Below the pieces are notes generated by a model that did not search any database, had not been told where the DNA came from, and saw nothing but the letters and a program-made list of their open reading frames with translations. Shown piece by piece: positions 1-8,236 of a DNA stretch of 64,000 nucleotides (positions are counted from its first letter, which is position 1; the number at the start of each line of letters is the position of its first letter). A program made the position numbers and the translations under genes. The DNA is from Hoeflea algicola (lineage in GTDB: Bacteria > Pseudomonadota > Alphaproteobacteria > Rhizobiales > Rhizobiaceae), in assembly GCF_026619415.1 (NCBI RefSeq), contig NZ_JAOVZR010000001.1:1364001-1428000 (forward strand). Direction: 5' to 3'.

Positions 1-556
1 GTCGGCGGGTTCCGCCCTGGTCCTCATAAAGCACATCGACCCAGCCGCTGATGCAGAAAATCAGCTGGAACCCGACCTTGTGGAAATGCACCATGTCAGG
101 CACCGGCCCGTCAGGCACGCGGATATGCGAGGCGATCATCGCGCCGCCCAGCCGTGATGGCACCAGGTCGCGATACTCCATTCCGGCACGACCGATCACC
201 CACGGCGCTTGGTCAGCCAACCGCCGCACCACGAAGGCGTGCTTGGTTTCGGGCATGACCACGGGCGGGTTGAGCTCGTCAATTTCGATGCGGGTGCCGT
301 TGGGCGCGACCAGTTCGCGTTTTCCCTCGGCAAATCCGTCCGGATCATCGGTCAGGATGCGCAGCGTACCCGGTGCTTCGGACGCGCCCTTCTGGATCCG
401 CAGGCGCAGCCCGTGCCCCGACAGCACGGCTACTTCCGGGTCATCGGCCGGATAGATCATGTCCAGACGCATTTTCAGCGTCTTGGTATAGAAAGGAAGA
501 TCATCCCGCAGCTCGTTGGTGGGTAACCTGATTTCGGCGCGTACATCCACTGGCAT
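1..556 (-). CDS. VOC-cupin domain protein, 3' end cut by window edge
   Basis: The reading frame starts at an ATG at 556 behind a GAGAG ribosome site and stays open to the left edge, so the C-terminus is missing. The visible part is about 185 residues. The N-terminal 60 or so residues look like a vicinal-oxygen-chelate (glyoxalase/extradiol-type) half domain, with FYTKTLKMRLDMIYPADDP followed by AVLSGHGLRLRI. The last visible part (VHFHKVGFQLIFCISG) looks like the metal-binding start of a cupin. It lies just downstream of kynA on the same strand, but a 308-bp gap with its own promoter-like motif separates them. A role in the same aromatic-degradation pathway, as a dioxygenase or isomerase, is inferred only from position. 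Confidence 0.6.
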   Translation of the reverse strand, partial: MPVDVRAEIRLPTNELRDDLPFYTKTLKMRLDMIYPADDPEVAVLSGHGLRLRIQKGASEAPGTLRILTDDPDGFAEGKRELVAPNGTRIEIDELNPPVVMPETKHAFVVRRLADQAPWVIGRAGMEYRDLVPSRLGGAMIASHIRVPDGPVPDMVHFHKVGFQLIFCISGWVDVLYEDQGGTRR

Positions 557-735
557 CTCTCCCGATCGTGCTTGTCCAACCATTCGCGTCTCGCCGAACC
601 AACCCAGCATTTCCCCGAGCAGAGCAGAAAAACTCGGGGCGCCGATATCGAAGAGGCCAATGTTTCCTGCCTTGCAGAGTTGCTGTTTGCGACAACACCC
701 GTCCGGCTCAAGGCGGCGAGATTATCGATCCGGCT

Positions 736-755
736 ATATATTTCAAGGCTAAAAC
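736..755. promoter_or_regulatory. Candidate operator upstream of the VOC-cupin gene, in the 557-863 gap
   Basis: The 308-bp gap between kynA and the VOC-cupin gene has no convincing ORF. It contains ATATATTTCAAG at 736-747 followed by GCTAAAAC. The same 12-mer followed by CATAAAC occurs upstream of the aminobenzoyl-CoA monooxygenase gene at 10585. Two copies in front of functionally linked transcription units suggest a binding site, most simply for the MarR regulator encoded at 6977-7477. The assignment is inference. Confidence 0.4.
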
Positions 756-863
756 ATCGATCCCTCGCGATGCTTCGTAACTTTTTACCTGGTATTGAAC
801 CGGTGCCAGGACACACCTTTCCAACGGCCTCAATCCGCAACCCGAAGCGTCGCTGACGCCATC

Positions 864-1706
864 CTACAACTCTGTGCGCACCCGCCACAATTCCGGAAAC
901 AGCTCGACATCGAGCATGCGCCTGAGATAGCTGGTGCCGCCGGTGCCACCGGTGCCGCGCTTGAGCCCGATCACCCGTTCCACCGTGGTCACATGATTGA
1001 ACCGCCAGCGGCGAAAATAGTCCTCCAGATCGACCAGCTTCTCGGCCACCTCGTAGAGCGCCCAATATTGCTCCGGGGCCTCGTAGACAACCTTCCAGCC
1101 GGCAGTCACGCCATCATGAAGCTGGTGGGTATGGCGCACATCGCGACCCAACACCTCTTCCGGCATGTCGATGCCGTGACGCTTGGCAAGCCGTATCGCC
1201 TCGTCGTAAAGGCTCGGCTGATTGAGTTCGGCTTCCAGCTTGGCCAGTGTCCCCGGGACATGAGCATGCGGCTTCATCATCGCGTGGTTACGGTTGCCGA
1301 GCGCATATTCAATCACCCGATACTGCCAGGACTGAAACCCCGAGGACTGACCCAGCTTGCTGCGAAAATGGGTATAGTCGCTCGGCGTCATGGTCCGAAG
1401 CACGTCCCAGGCGTTATTAAGCTGTTCGAATATCCGCGACACCCGCGCCAGCGTCTTCATCGCCGGCTGCAACTGGTCCGCACGGATCGCCTCGCGGGCA
1501 GCGACAATCTCGTGGATCGCCAGCCGCATCCACAATTCCGAAGTCTGGTGCTGAATGATGAACAGCATCTCGTCATGGGCGTCGGTCCGGGGCTTTTGCG
1601 CTCCCAGCACCTGATCGAGGCACAGATAGTCACCATAGGCCATACGCCCGTCGAAATTCATGGTCGCGCCTTCGCTGGACGGGTCGTAGTCGCCCCCCTC
1701 GCTCAT
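864..1706 (-). CDS. kynA: Tryptophan 2,3-dioxygenase
   Basis: Heme dioxygenase that opens the indole ring of L-tryptophan to N-formylkynurenine, the first step of the kynurenine pathway in the cytoplasm. The 280-residue protein has the family's usual bacterial length, the N-terminal [11 protein letters not shown] and [18 protein letters not shown] segments that include the heme and substrate pocket, and the C-terminal [13 protein letters not shown] glycine-rich motif that covers the active site. The ATG at 1706 overlaps the end of kynU by 4 nt (ATGA), so translation is probably coupled. It is the last gene of the long leftward operon, just downstream of kynU. No dedicated N-formylkynurenine formamidase is adjacent; the cyclase at 18799 is a candidate. 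Confidence 0.96.
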   Translation of the reverse strand: MSEGGDYDPSSEGATMNFDGRMAYGDYLCLDQVLGAQKPRTDAHDEMLFIIQHQTSELWMRLAIHEIVAAREAIRADQLQPAMKTLARVSRIFEQLNNAWDVLRTMTPSDYTHFRSKLGQSSGFQSWQYRVIEYALGNRNHAMMKPHAHVPGTLAKLEAELNQPSLYDEAIRLAKRHGIDMPEEVLGRDVRHTHQLHDGVTAGWKVVYEAPEQYWALYEVAEKLVDLEDYFRRWRFNHVTTVERVIGLKRGTGGTGGTSYLRRMLDVELFPELWRVRTEL

Positions 1707-2896
1707 GTCACGGCCTTCCGGGTCTTGAACGCCGGCTTATCCCAACCGTCCGTGGCGATGATATCACACAGCTCTGCCGCCGCGTGGCTCACCTCTTCAA
1801 GCGTGTTGTAGAGCGGGCAGAAGCCGAAACGCATGGTGTCGGGTGCCCGGAAATCGCCGATCACGCCGCGGGCGATCAGCGCCTGCATCGCCGCATAACC
1901 TTCGGCAAAACGGAACGAAACCTGACTGCCACGGGCCTGCGGGTCACGCGGGCTGACGAGTTCCACCTGCTTGCACCCGGCCTCGACTTCGCTGATGAAC
2001 CTTTCCGACAGCTCGATCGAGCGCGCCCGAAGCGCCTCCATGCTGATGTCATCGAAGGCATCGAGCGCAGCGTCAAGCACCGCCATCTGGATTACCGGTG
2101 GCGTGCCAACCCGCATCCGGCTGATGCCGTCGCCGGGGCGATAATCGAGATCGAAGGCAAACGGCGCGGCATGGCCGAGCCAGCCCGACAGCGCCGGACG
2201 GACCTGATCAATCAGATCGGGGCGAACATGAATGAACGCCGGCGCACCGGGGCCGCCATTGAGATATTTGTAGGTGCATCCGACCGCGAAATCGGCATTG
2301 CATGCAGTCAAATCGATGGGCAAAGCGCCGGCCGAATGGGCCAGATCCCAGATCATGATGGCGCCGGCTGCATGGGCCTTTTCGGTGATCTTCTTTATGT
2401 CGTGGAGACGGCCGCTGCGGTAATCGACCTGGGTCAGCATCACCGCCGCAATGCTCTCGTCGATCGCGTCGAGCACCGCTTCGGGATCCACCACCTTGAG
2501 ATCATGGCCCTGGCCAAGGCTCCTGAGCAGACCGTCGGCCATGTAGAGATCGCTCGGGAAATTACCGTTATCCGACAGAACCGTCTTGCGGCTGGGCCTG
2601 AGTTCGAGCGCCGAGGCCACAGCCTGATAGACCTTGATCGACAATGTGTCGCCCACCACGGTGCTGCCCGCGGGCGCGCCGATCAGCCGGCCAATGCGGT
2701 CACCCAACTGACCCGGAAGGTTCATCCAGCCGGCCTTGTTCCAGCCGGTGATCAGCATCGGACCCCATTCATCGGCGATGGTCTGTCGCGCCCGCTCGAC
2801 TGCAGATTTCGGCATCGGCCCGAGCGAATTGCCGTCAAGATAGGTCACCCCCTCGGGCAGATCGAACCTGGCGCGGCTGGCCTCGAAATCGGTCAT
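1703..2896 (-). CDS. kynU: Kynureninase
   Basis: Pyridoxal-phosphate enzyme of aminotransferase fold type I that splits L-kynurenine into anthranilate and L-alanine. The 397-residue protein contains the typical N-terminal [15 protein letters not shown] segment, the cofactor-binding [15 protein letters not shown] stretch and [15 protein letters not shown] with the Schiff-base lysine. The ATG at 2896 is preferred over an upstream in-frame codon because GGAAGG sits a few bases before it and homologues begin here. It overlaps kynA and follows the RidA gene by only 4 nt. Its product anthranilate is the substrate of the CoA ligase encoded upstream in the same operon. Confidence 0.95.
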   Translation of the reverse strand: MTDFEASRARFDLPEGVTYLDGNSLGPMPKSAVERARQTIADEWGPMLITGWNKAGWMNLPGQLGDRIGRLIGAPAGSTVVGDTLSIKVYQAVASALELRPSRKTVLSDNGNFPSDLYMADGLLRSLGQGHDLKVVDPEAVLDAIDESIAAVMLTQVDYRSGRLHDIKKITEKAHAAGAIMIWDLAHSAGALPIDLTACNADFAVGCTYKYLNGGPGAPAFIHVRPDLIDQVRPALSGWLGHAAPFAFDLDYRPGDGISRMRVGTPPVIQMAVLDAALDAFDDISMEALRARSIELSERFISEVEAGCKQVELVSPRDPQARGSQVSFRFAEGYAAMQALIARGVIGDFRAPDTMRFGFCPLYNTLEEVSHAAAELCDIIATDGWDKPAFKTRKAVT

Positions 2897-2900
2897 GGCT

Positions 2901-3311
2901 TCACCCTTCCTTTTGCGACTTTCCGATCTCGGCTGTCGCCTCGATCTCGACCAGCGCCTCATCCTCGATCAACCCGGCAACCACCACCACCGACATCGAC
3001 GGGAAATGCCGCCCCAGTACCCGGCGATAGGCGCCGCCAATCTCTTTCTGGCTGGCCAGATATTGCTTCTTGTCGGTGATGAACCAGGTCAGCCGCACGA
3101 TGTCGGTCACCTCGCCCCCGGCGGCGCGGACAATCGCCGCGATATTGCTGAGCGTCTGCTCCAGCTGACCGACAAAATCAGTGTGCTCGAACACCTGATC
3201 CTTGTTCCAGCCAATCTGGCCACCGGTGTACAAACGCTGGCCGTCAACCAGCATGCCGTTTGCGTAGCCCTTGGGCTTTTCCCAATCCGGCGGATTGACT
3301 GCTTCGATCAT
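2901..3311 (-). CDS. RidA/YjgF/UK114 family protein
   Basis: A 136-residue protein of the RidA family, which hydrolyses reactive enamine/imine intermediates released by PLP enzymes. The segments YANGMLVDGQRLYTGGQIGWN near the N-terminus, VDIVRLTWFITD-like strand in the middle and the C-terminal ALVEIEATAEIG fit the family. It lies between the anthranilate-CoA ligase and kynU genes in the same orientation. Similar proteins in aromatic-amine operons are proposed deaminases (for example of 2-aminomuconate), so it may act either on the kynureninase step or on an amino-enone intermediate after ring cleavage of aminobenzoyl-CoA. Which of these applies cannot be told from sequence. Confidence 0.85.
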   Translation of the reverse strand: MIEAVNPPDWEKPKGYANGMLVDGQRLYTGGQIGWNKDQVFEHTDFVGQLEQTLSNIAAIVRAAGGEVTDIVRLTWFITDKKQYLASQKEIGGAYRRVLGRHFPSMSVVVVAGLIEDEALVEIEATAEIGKSQKEG

Positions 3312-3377
3312 GATGATGTGTCCTTGGATAACGTGAATGGGGCGTATAGCTGACCGGCATGTCCGGACAGCAGAAAT

Positions 3378-5006
3378 TCAGTTCTGGCTACCGGTGCGAA
3401 GTCTGAAACGCTGGATCTTGCCGGTCTGGGTTTTCGGCAGCGCGTCGATGAAAACAATCGACCGGGGATATTTGTAGGGGGCGATCACCGCCTTGACGTG
3501 ATCCTGCAGCCGCTTGGCGGTCTCGGCAGTGCCGGCCACACCGGAGACAAGCACGATATGGGCCTGGACGATCTGGCCACGGGCTTCGTCGGCAACGCCG
3601 ATCACGCCGCATTCGGCCACCTCCGCATGGGCGAGAAGCGCCGCCTCCACCTCGGGTCCGGCGATGTTGTAGCCGGCGGAAACGATCATGTCGTCGCTGC
3701 GGGCGGCGAAATGAAACAGCCCGTCCTCGCTCTGCCAGAACGAATCACCGGTCAGGTTCCAGCCGTTGCGCACATATTTCTGCTGTTGCTCGGAATCGTC
3801 GAGATAACGACAACCGGTAGGACCCCGCACCGCCAACCGGCCGATTTCACCGCGCGGCAGTTCATTCATGTCCTCGTCGACGATACGCGCTTCGTAGCCG
3901 CTCACCGGAAGGCCGGTGCAGGCAGGATGCGAATTTCCAAATCGGTTGGAGATGAAGATATGCAGCATCTCGGTGGCACCGATACCATCGAGCATCGGCT
4001 TGCCGGTCTTTTCCATCCATTGCTGATAGACTGGCGCCGGCAGCGTTTCGCCGGCTGAAACCGCAGCACGCAGCGAGGACAGGTCGGCCCCCTCCTCCAT
4101 CGCCGCCAGCATGGCGCGATAGGCGGTCGGCGCGGTAAAGCACACGGTTGCTTTGTGGTTCTGAATGATCTCGACCATGTTGGCCGGCGTTGCCTGCTCG
4201 AGCAGCGCCGCGGCGGCACCGAAACGCAACGGGAATACCGCCAGGCCGCCAAGTCCGAAGGTAAAGGCCAGCGGCGGCGAGCCGATGAACACATCCTCGG
4301 GGGTCACGCCGAGCACTTCCTTTGCGTAGCCATCAGCGATGATCAGCATGTCGCGATGAAAATGCATGGTCGCCTTCGGCATGCCGGTGGTGCCGGAAGT
4401 AAACCCGAGCAGCGCCACGTCGTCACGACCGGTTTTGACCGCATCGAACCGGACCGGTTTCGACAGCGCCAGACGGTCCAGTTCGGCGTCGTGATTGGCG
4501 GTGCCGTCAAAGCCCACCACCTTGTCGAGATAGCGGTTCTGCTTGGCGCAGGTGACCATCTCGTCCATCAGCCTTGTGTCGCACAGTGCCAGCGAAATCT
4601 CGGCCTTGTCGGCAATCTTGCCAAGTTCGGATGCACGCAGCATCGGCATGGTGTTGACCACCACCGCCCCGGCCTTGGTTGCCGCCAGCCAGACCGCGAC
4701 CATCGCCGGATTGTTGGCCGAACGCACCAGCACGCGGTTGCCGGGCTTGATGCCGTAATCCTCGACCATCACGTGGGCAATCCGGTTGGTCCAGTCAGTC
4801 AGTTCCTTGTAGGTCCTGATCCGGCCATTGCCGATCAGCGCGGTATGATCGCCGAATCCCCGGGCCACCATCGCATCGGTCAGCTCATAGCCACAATTGA
4901 GCCATTTGGGATATTCGAACCCGTCGAGCAGGAAATCCGGCCATTGCGCGGCCGGCGGAAGATTGTCGCGTGTGAACGTGTCCACATGACCCGATGGTCC
5001 CAGCAC
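3378..5006 (-). CDS. abmG: 2-aminobenzoate (anthranilate)-CoA ligase
   Basis: ANL-superfamily adenylating enzyme of 542 residues, closest by eye to benzoate/2-aminobenzoate-CoA ligases. It shows the P-loop LLGFTSGTTGMPKATMHFH, the GIGATEMLHIF segment typical of aryl-CoA ligases, and the C-terminal LPKTQTGKIQRFRLR motif with the catalytic lysine. It would activate anthranilate to 2-aminobenzoyl-CoA using ATP and CoA. The GTG at 5006 is preceded by GAAAGGA at good spacing. Its neighbours, kynureninase downstream and aminobenzoyl-CoA monooxygenase upstream, match the hybrid aerobic CoA pathway described for Azoarcus evansii. Benzoate or salicylate as alternative substrates cannot be excluded from sequence. 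Confidence 0.85.
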   Translation of the reverse strand: MLGPSGHVDTFTRDNLPPAAQWPDFLLDGFEYPKWLNCGYELTDAMVARGFGDHTALIGNGRIRTYKELTDWTNRIAHVMVEDYGIKPGNRVLVRSANNPAMVAVWLAATKAGAVVVNTMPMLRASELGKIADKAEISLALCDTRLMDEMVTCAKQNRYLDKVVGFDGTANHDAELDRLALSKPVRFDAVKTGRDDVALLGFTSGTTGMPKATMHFHRDMLIIADGYAKEVLGVTPEDVFIGSPPLAFTFGLGGLAVFPLRFGAAAALLEQATPANMVEIIQNHKATVCFTAPTAYRAMLAAMEEGADLSSLRAAVSAGETLPAPVYQQWMEKTGKPMLDGIGATEMLHIFISNRFGNSHPACTGLPVSGYEARIVDEDMNELPRGEIGRLAVRGPTGCRYLDDSEQQQKYVRNGWNLTGDSFWQSEDGLFHFAARSDDMIVSAGYNIAGPEVEAALLAHAEVAECGVIGVADEARGQIVQAHIVLVSGVAGTAETAKRLQDHVKAVIAPYKYPRSIVFIDALPKTQTGKIQRFRLRTGSQN

Positions 5007-5007
5007 T

Positions 5008-6174
5008 TTATCGTCCTTTCGAATTGATCAGCGTTTGGCGGGCAATCACCACTTTCTGCACGTCGGAGGCGCCCTCGTAGATCCGCAGCGCCCGGATCTC
5101 CCGGTACAGGCTTTCGATGATATGACCCTTGCGAACACCGTCGCCGCCATGCAGTTGCACCGCCTTGTCGATCACGTCCTGGGCGTGATCGGTGGCATAA
5201 AGCTTGGCCATCGCCGCCTCGCGGCTGACCCGGGCCGCCCCATGATCTTTCAGCCATGCGGCCCGGTAGACCAGCAGCGCCGAAGCATCGACATCCAGCG
5301 CCATGTCGGCGATATGACCCTGCACCATCTGCAATTCGCTCATCGGCGCGCCAAACAGTTCCCGCTCGGTCACGCGGTCAATGCTTTCGTCGAGCGCCCG
5401 CCGGGCAAAACCCAGCGCCGCCGCCGCCACCGTCGAGCGGAACACGTCGAGAACCGACATGGCAATGCGAAACCCCTCGCCGGGCTTGCCGATCATCGCC
5501 GAAGCTGGAACGCGGCACCCCTTGAAGGCAAGCCGGGCAAGCGGGTGCGGCGCCACCACTTCCAGCCGTTCGGCAATCTCCAGTCCCGGGGTATCCGCAG
5601 GCACGATGAACACCGACAGTCCCTTGGCGCCGGGTGCTTCGCCGGTGCGCGCAAACACCGTGTAGACATCGGCGATGCCGCCATTGGAAATCCAGGTCTT
5701 CTCGCCATCAAGCACATAATCGTCGCCATCGCGGGTGGCGGTCATGGCGATATTGGCCACATCCGATCCCGACGCCGGTTCGCTCAGCGCGAATGCTGAC
5801 AGCGCCTTGCCTGTGCGGGTCTTGTTCAACCACTCGCTTTTCTGTGCAGCCGTGCCAAACAGCGAGATCGCGCCGGTGCCAAGCCCCTGCATGGCAAACG
5901 CAAAATCGGCTAGCCCGTCATGGCGCGCCAGCGTTTCACGCAGGATGCAAAGGCTGCGCACATCAATGCGGGAGTTTTCATCTGTAGGGTCGACAGCGGT
6001 CAGTTCAAGCCAGCCCGCCTCACCCAGCGCCGCCACCAGCCGCTTGCAGGTGGCATCGAGATCGGCGTGATCGACGTTCGCGAGATTGGCCGCCGCCCAC
6101 TGATCGGCACGGTCGGCCAGTTCCCGGTGGGCATCGTCAAAAAACGGCCATTGAAGAAAGCTGCAGTCGGACAT
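5008..6174 (-). CDS. Acyl-CoA dehydrogenase
   Basis: A 388-residue FAD-dependent acyl-CoA dehydrogenase with the usual [13 protein letters not shown] flavin segment, [15 protein letters not shown] core, and C-terminal [20 protein letters not shown] plus IYEGASDVQ, which supplies the catalytic glutamate position. The ATG at 6174 overlaps the stop of the enoyl-CoA hydratase gene (TGATG). In this operon it most likely oxidises an alicyclic or ring-opened acyl-CoA produced after monooxygenation and reduction of 2-aminobenzoyl-CoA. The Azoarcus evansii abm cluster also carries beta-oxidation genes. The exact substrate is inferred from context. Confidence 0.9.
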   Translation of the reverse strand: MSDCSFLQWPFFDDAHRELADRADQWAAANLANVDHADLDATCKRLVAALGEAGWLELTAVDPTDENSRIDVRSLCILRETLARHDGLADFAFAMQGLGTGAISLFGTAAQKSEWLNKTRTGKALSAFALSEPASGSDVANIAMTATRDGDDYVLDGEKTWISNGGIADVYTVFARTGEAPGAKGLSVFIVPADTPGLEIAERLEVVAPHPLARLAFKGCRVPASAMIGKPGEGFRIAMSVLDVFRSTVAAAALGFARRALDESIDRVTERELFGAPMSELQMVQGHIADMALDVDASALLVYRAAWLKDHGAARVSREAAMAKLYATDHAQDVIDKAVQLHGGDGVRKGHIIESLYREIRALRIYEGASDVQKVVIARQTLINSKGR

Positions 6175-6977
6175 CAATCGCCCTCGAATACGGGTTTCTG
6201 CTTGGAAGCGAAGGCCTCATAGGCGCGGCGGAAATCCTGGGTCTGCATGCAGATCGCCTGGGCCTGGGCTTCCGCCTCGATCGCCTGCTCGATGCCCATG
6301 TTCCATTCCTGCGCCAGCATGGTCTTGGTCATCATGTTGGCAAAGCCCGGACCATCGGCGAGCCTGCGGGCAAGCTTGCGCGCTTCAGCGTCAATCTCAT
6401 CAGCGGCAACGACCCTGTTGTAGAAACCCCAGCGCTCGCCCTCCTCGGCGCTCATCGAGCGTCCGGTGTAAAGCAGATCGGCAGCGCGGCCCTGACCGAT
6501 GATCCGCGGCAGGATCGCACACGCGCCCATGTCGCAGCCGGCCAGCCCGACACGGTTGAACAGGAACGCGGTCTTGGCTTCCGGCGTGGCCATGCGCAGA
6601 TCGCTGGCCATGGCGATGATCGCGCCGGCGCCGGCGCAGATCCCGTCAACGGCTGCAATCACCGGCTTGCCGCAGCCGACAATCGCCTTGACCAGATCGC
6701 CGGTCATCCGGGTGAAGGCGAGCAGCCCCTTCATGTCCTTGTCGAGCAAGGGTCCGATGATCTCGAAGACATCGCCGCCGGAGCAGAAATTACCGCCATT
6801 GGAGCCGAAGATGACCACCTTGACGTCGTCGCGGTAAACCAGCCCACGGAACCAGTCGCGCAGTTCGGCATAGCTTTCAAACGTCAGCGGATTCTTGCGC
6901 TCAGGTCGGTCAAGCGAGACCTCGGCGACACCGTCGGTCAGGGTCAGTCGGAAATGGGTGGGGCTATCGGTGGACAT
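6174..6977 (-). CDS. Enoyl-CoA hydratase/isomerase (crotonase) family protein
   Basis: A 267-residue crotonase-fold protein. [13 protein letters not shown] supplies the oxyanion-hole loop, [20 protein letters not shown] the second oxyanion-hole glycine region, and [19 protein letters not shown] the active-site helix. The crotonase fold carries out hydration, isomerisation or ring hydrolysis of CoA thioesters. In this operon it probably processes the product of the aminobenzoyl-CoA monooxygenase together with the adjacent acyl-CoA dehydrogenase and short-chain dehydrogenase. A classical catalytic Glu pair is not obvious at the second position (GCDMGACAI), so ring hydrolase or isomerase activity is as possible as simple hydration. 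Confidence 0.88.
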   Translation of the reverse strand: MSTDSPTHFRLTLTDGVAEVSLDRPERKNPLTFESYAELRDWFRGLVYRDDVKVVIFGSNGGNFCSGGDVFEIIGPLLDKDMKGLLAFTRMTGDLVKAIVGCGKPVIAAVDGICAGAGAIIAMASDLRMATPEAKTAFLFNRVGLAGCDMGACAILPRIIGQGRAADLLYTGRSMSAEEGERWGFYNRVVAADEIDAEARKLARRLADGPGFANMMTKTMLAQEWNMGIEQAIEAEAQAQAICMQTQDFRRAYEAFASKQKPVFEGD

Positions 6978-7477
6978 CAGGTCTCTCCCTTGCTGGCCTT
7001 GCTGGCAATCCGCTCGAGTTGCTCGGCCATGTCATGGATCTCGTCGGCGTCGACGCCGTGCAACAGATCATCAATCCATGCCTCGTGCTTGGATGCCATC
7101 CGGGCAAATTGTTCTCGTCCCGCCTTGGTCAGGCGGACGGTGGTGGCGCGGCGGTCATTATCCACGGGAACTCTGACCAACATGCCGTCATCGACCAGCC
7201 GGTCAACAATGCCGGTGACATTGCCGTTGGAAACCCGCAGCACGCTCGACAGCTGGCTCATTTTCAGCCCGGCTTCGGCGCGATAAAGGGCCGCCATCAC
7301 ATCAAATCGCGGCAGGGTGGTATCAAACGAGGTGCGGAAATTCTCGCGCAACTCACCCTCGACATGCTTGGTCGCCTTGAGCAGTTTCAACCACAGCCTC
7401 AGCCGCGCCTTCGAAGCAGTAACATCGACAGTGGGGTCGGTTTTCGTGGCGGATGGCTGGGTGCCGTTTTCACTCAT
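6977..7477 (-). CDS. MarR family regulator of the aminobenzoate operon
   Basis: A 166-residue winged-helix MarR protein. Residues around 60-110 carry [33 protein letters not shown], the recognition helix and start of the wing, followed by [15 protein letters not shown], a typical MarR wing with D..R. The ATG at 7477 follows GGGGAGAG. It lies inside the operon it probably controls, overlapping the short-chain dehydrogenase gene upstream by 8 nt and the hydratase gene downstream by 1 nt. MarR proteins in aromatic-CoA operons are usually repressors released by an aryl-CoA ligand, and the duplicated ATATATTTCAAG motif is a candidate target. Confidence 0.88.
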   Translation of the reverse strand: MSENGTQPSATKTDPTVDVTASKARLRLWLKLLKATKHVEGELRENFRTSFDTTLPRFDVMAALYRAEAGLKMSQLSSVLRVSNGNVTGIVDRLVDDGMLVRVPVDNDRRATTVRLTKAGREQFARMASKHEAWIDDLLHGVDADEIHDMAEQLERIASKASKGET

Positions 7478-8234
7478 GTCTCTCCCCCGACAGCGAGATT
7501 GCCTGGCCGGTGATCGAAGCGGCGGCGTCGCTGCAAAGCCAGATCGCCGTGTCGGCGATTTCCTCCGGCTGAATGAACCGCCCCTGCGGATTGACGTCTC
7601 GCAGCGACGCTTCGGCGTCTTCACGGCTGCGCCCGGTTTTCTCGACGATGTTGTCGATCGAGCGGTGCAGCATCGGCGTGTCCGTAAAACCCGGACAAAT
7701 GGCATTGACCGTCACTCCGGTCTTGGCGAGTTCAAGGCCGAGGCTGCGCACCAGGCCGATGACGCCGTGCTTGGCCGCGCAATAGGCGCCGACATAGGCA
7801 TAGCCCTTCAGCCCTGCCGTCGACGCAATGGCGATCAGGCGGCCGGGCTGTTTCTGATTCATTTTCGCAAGACAGGCCTGGAAGGTGTTGAACACGCCGG
7901 TCAAATTCACATCCAGCGTGGCGCGGAACATGTCGACGCCAGTGCGCAGGAACGGCGCGCTCTCCGCCGATCCGGCATTGGCGATGACAATGGTCGGCGC
8001 GCCATGTTTTTCGACGGCCTTGGCAATCGCTGCGGCCATCGCCTCGGAATCGGTGACGTCGGCAGCAATTGGAAAGATACGATCCCACCGCGAGGCCAGC
8101 GCATCCAGCGGGGCCTGCCGGCGGCCGATTGCGGTCACCTTCGCGCCCTGTTCCGCCAACGCCACGGCAATCGCCTCGCCTGCGCCCGAACCGGCGCCGG
8201 TGACGATCGCGTGATGTCCCATCAGTTCCGTCAT
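7470..8234 (-). CDS. Short-chain dehydrogenase/reductase (3-hydroxyacyl-CoA dehydrogenase type)
   Basis: A 254-residue classical SDR with the NAD(P)-binding VTGAGSGAGEAIAVAL motif near the N-terminus, NAG at IVIANAGSAE, the catalytic YCAAK (preceded by the conserved serine in IASTAGLKG) and VNAICPGFTDTPM. The ATG at 8234 lies 2 nt after the stop of the monooxygenase/reductase gene, so the two are co-transcribed. In the abm-type pathway it would act as the hydroxyacyl-CoA dehydrogenase step of beta-oxidation or reduce a ring ketone. The substrate is inferred from the operon. Confidence 0.88.
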   Translation of the reverse strand: MTELMGHHAIVTGAGSGAGEAIAVALAEQGAKVTAIGRRQAPLDALASRWDRIFPIAADVTDSEAMAAAIAKAVEKHGAPTIVIANAGSAESAPFLRTGVDMFRATLDVNLTGVFNTFQACLAKMNQKQPGRLIAIASTAGLKGYAYVGAYCAAKHGVIGLVRSLGLELAKTGVTVNAICPGFTDTPMLHRSIDNIVEKTGRSREDAEASLRDVNPQGRFIQPEEIADTAIWLCSDAAASITGQAISLSGERHE

Positions 8235-8236
8235 GA

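Noticed and set aside
1784..3079. Long open frame of 431 codons on the plus strand opposite kynU and the RidA gene
   Set aside because: It lies antisense to well-recognised genes, has a low-complexity histidine/arginine-rich translation typical of GC-rich shadows, and has no family similarity.
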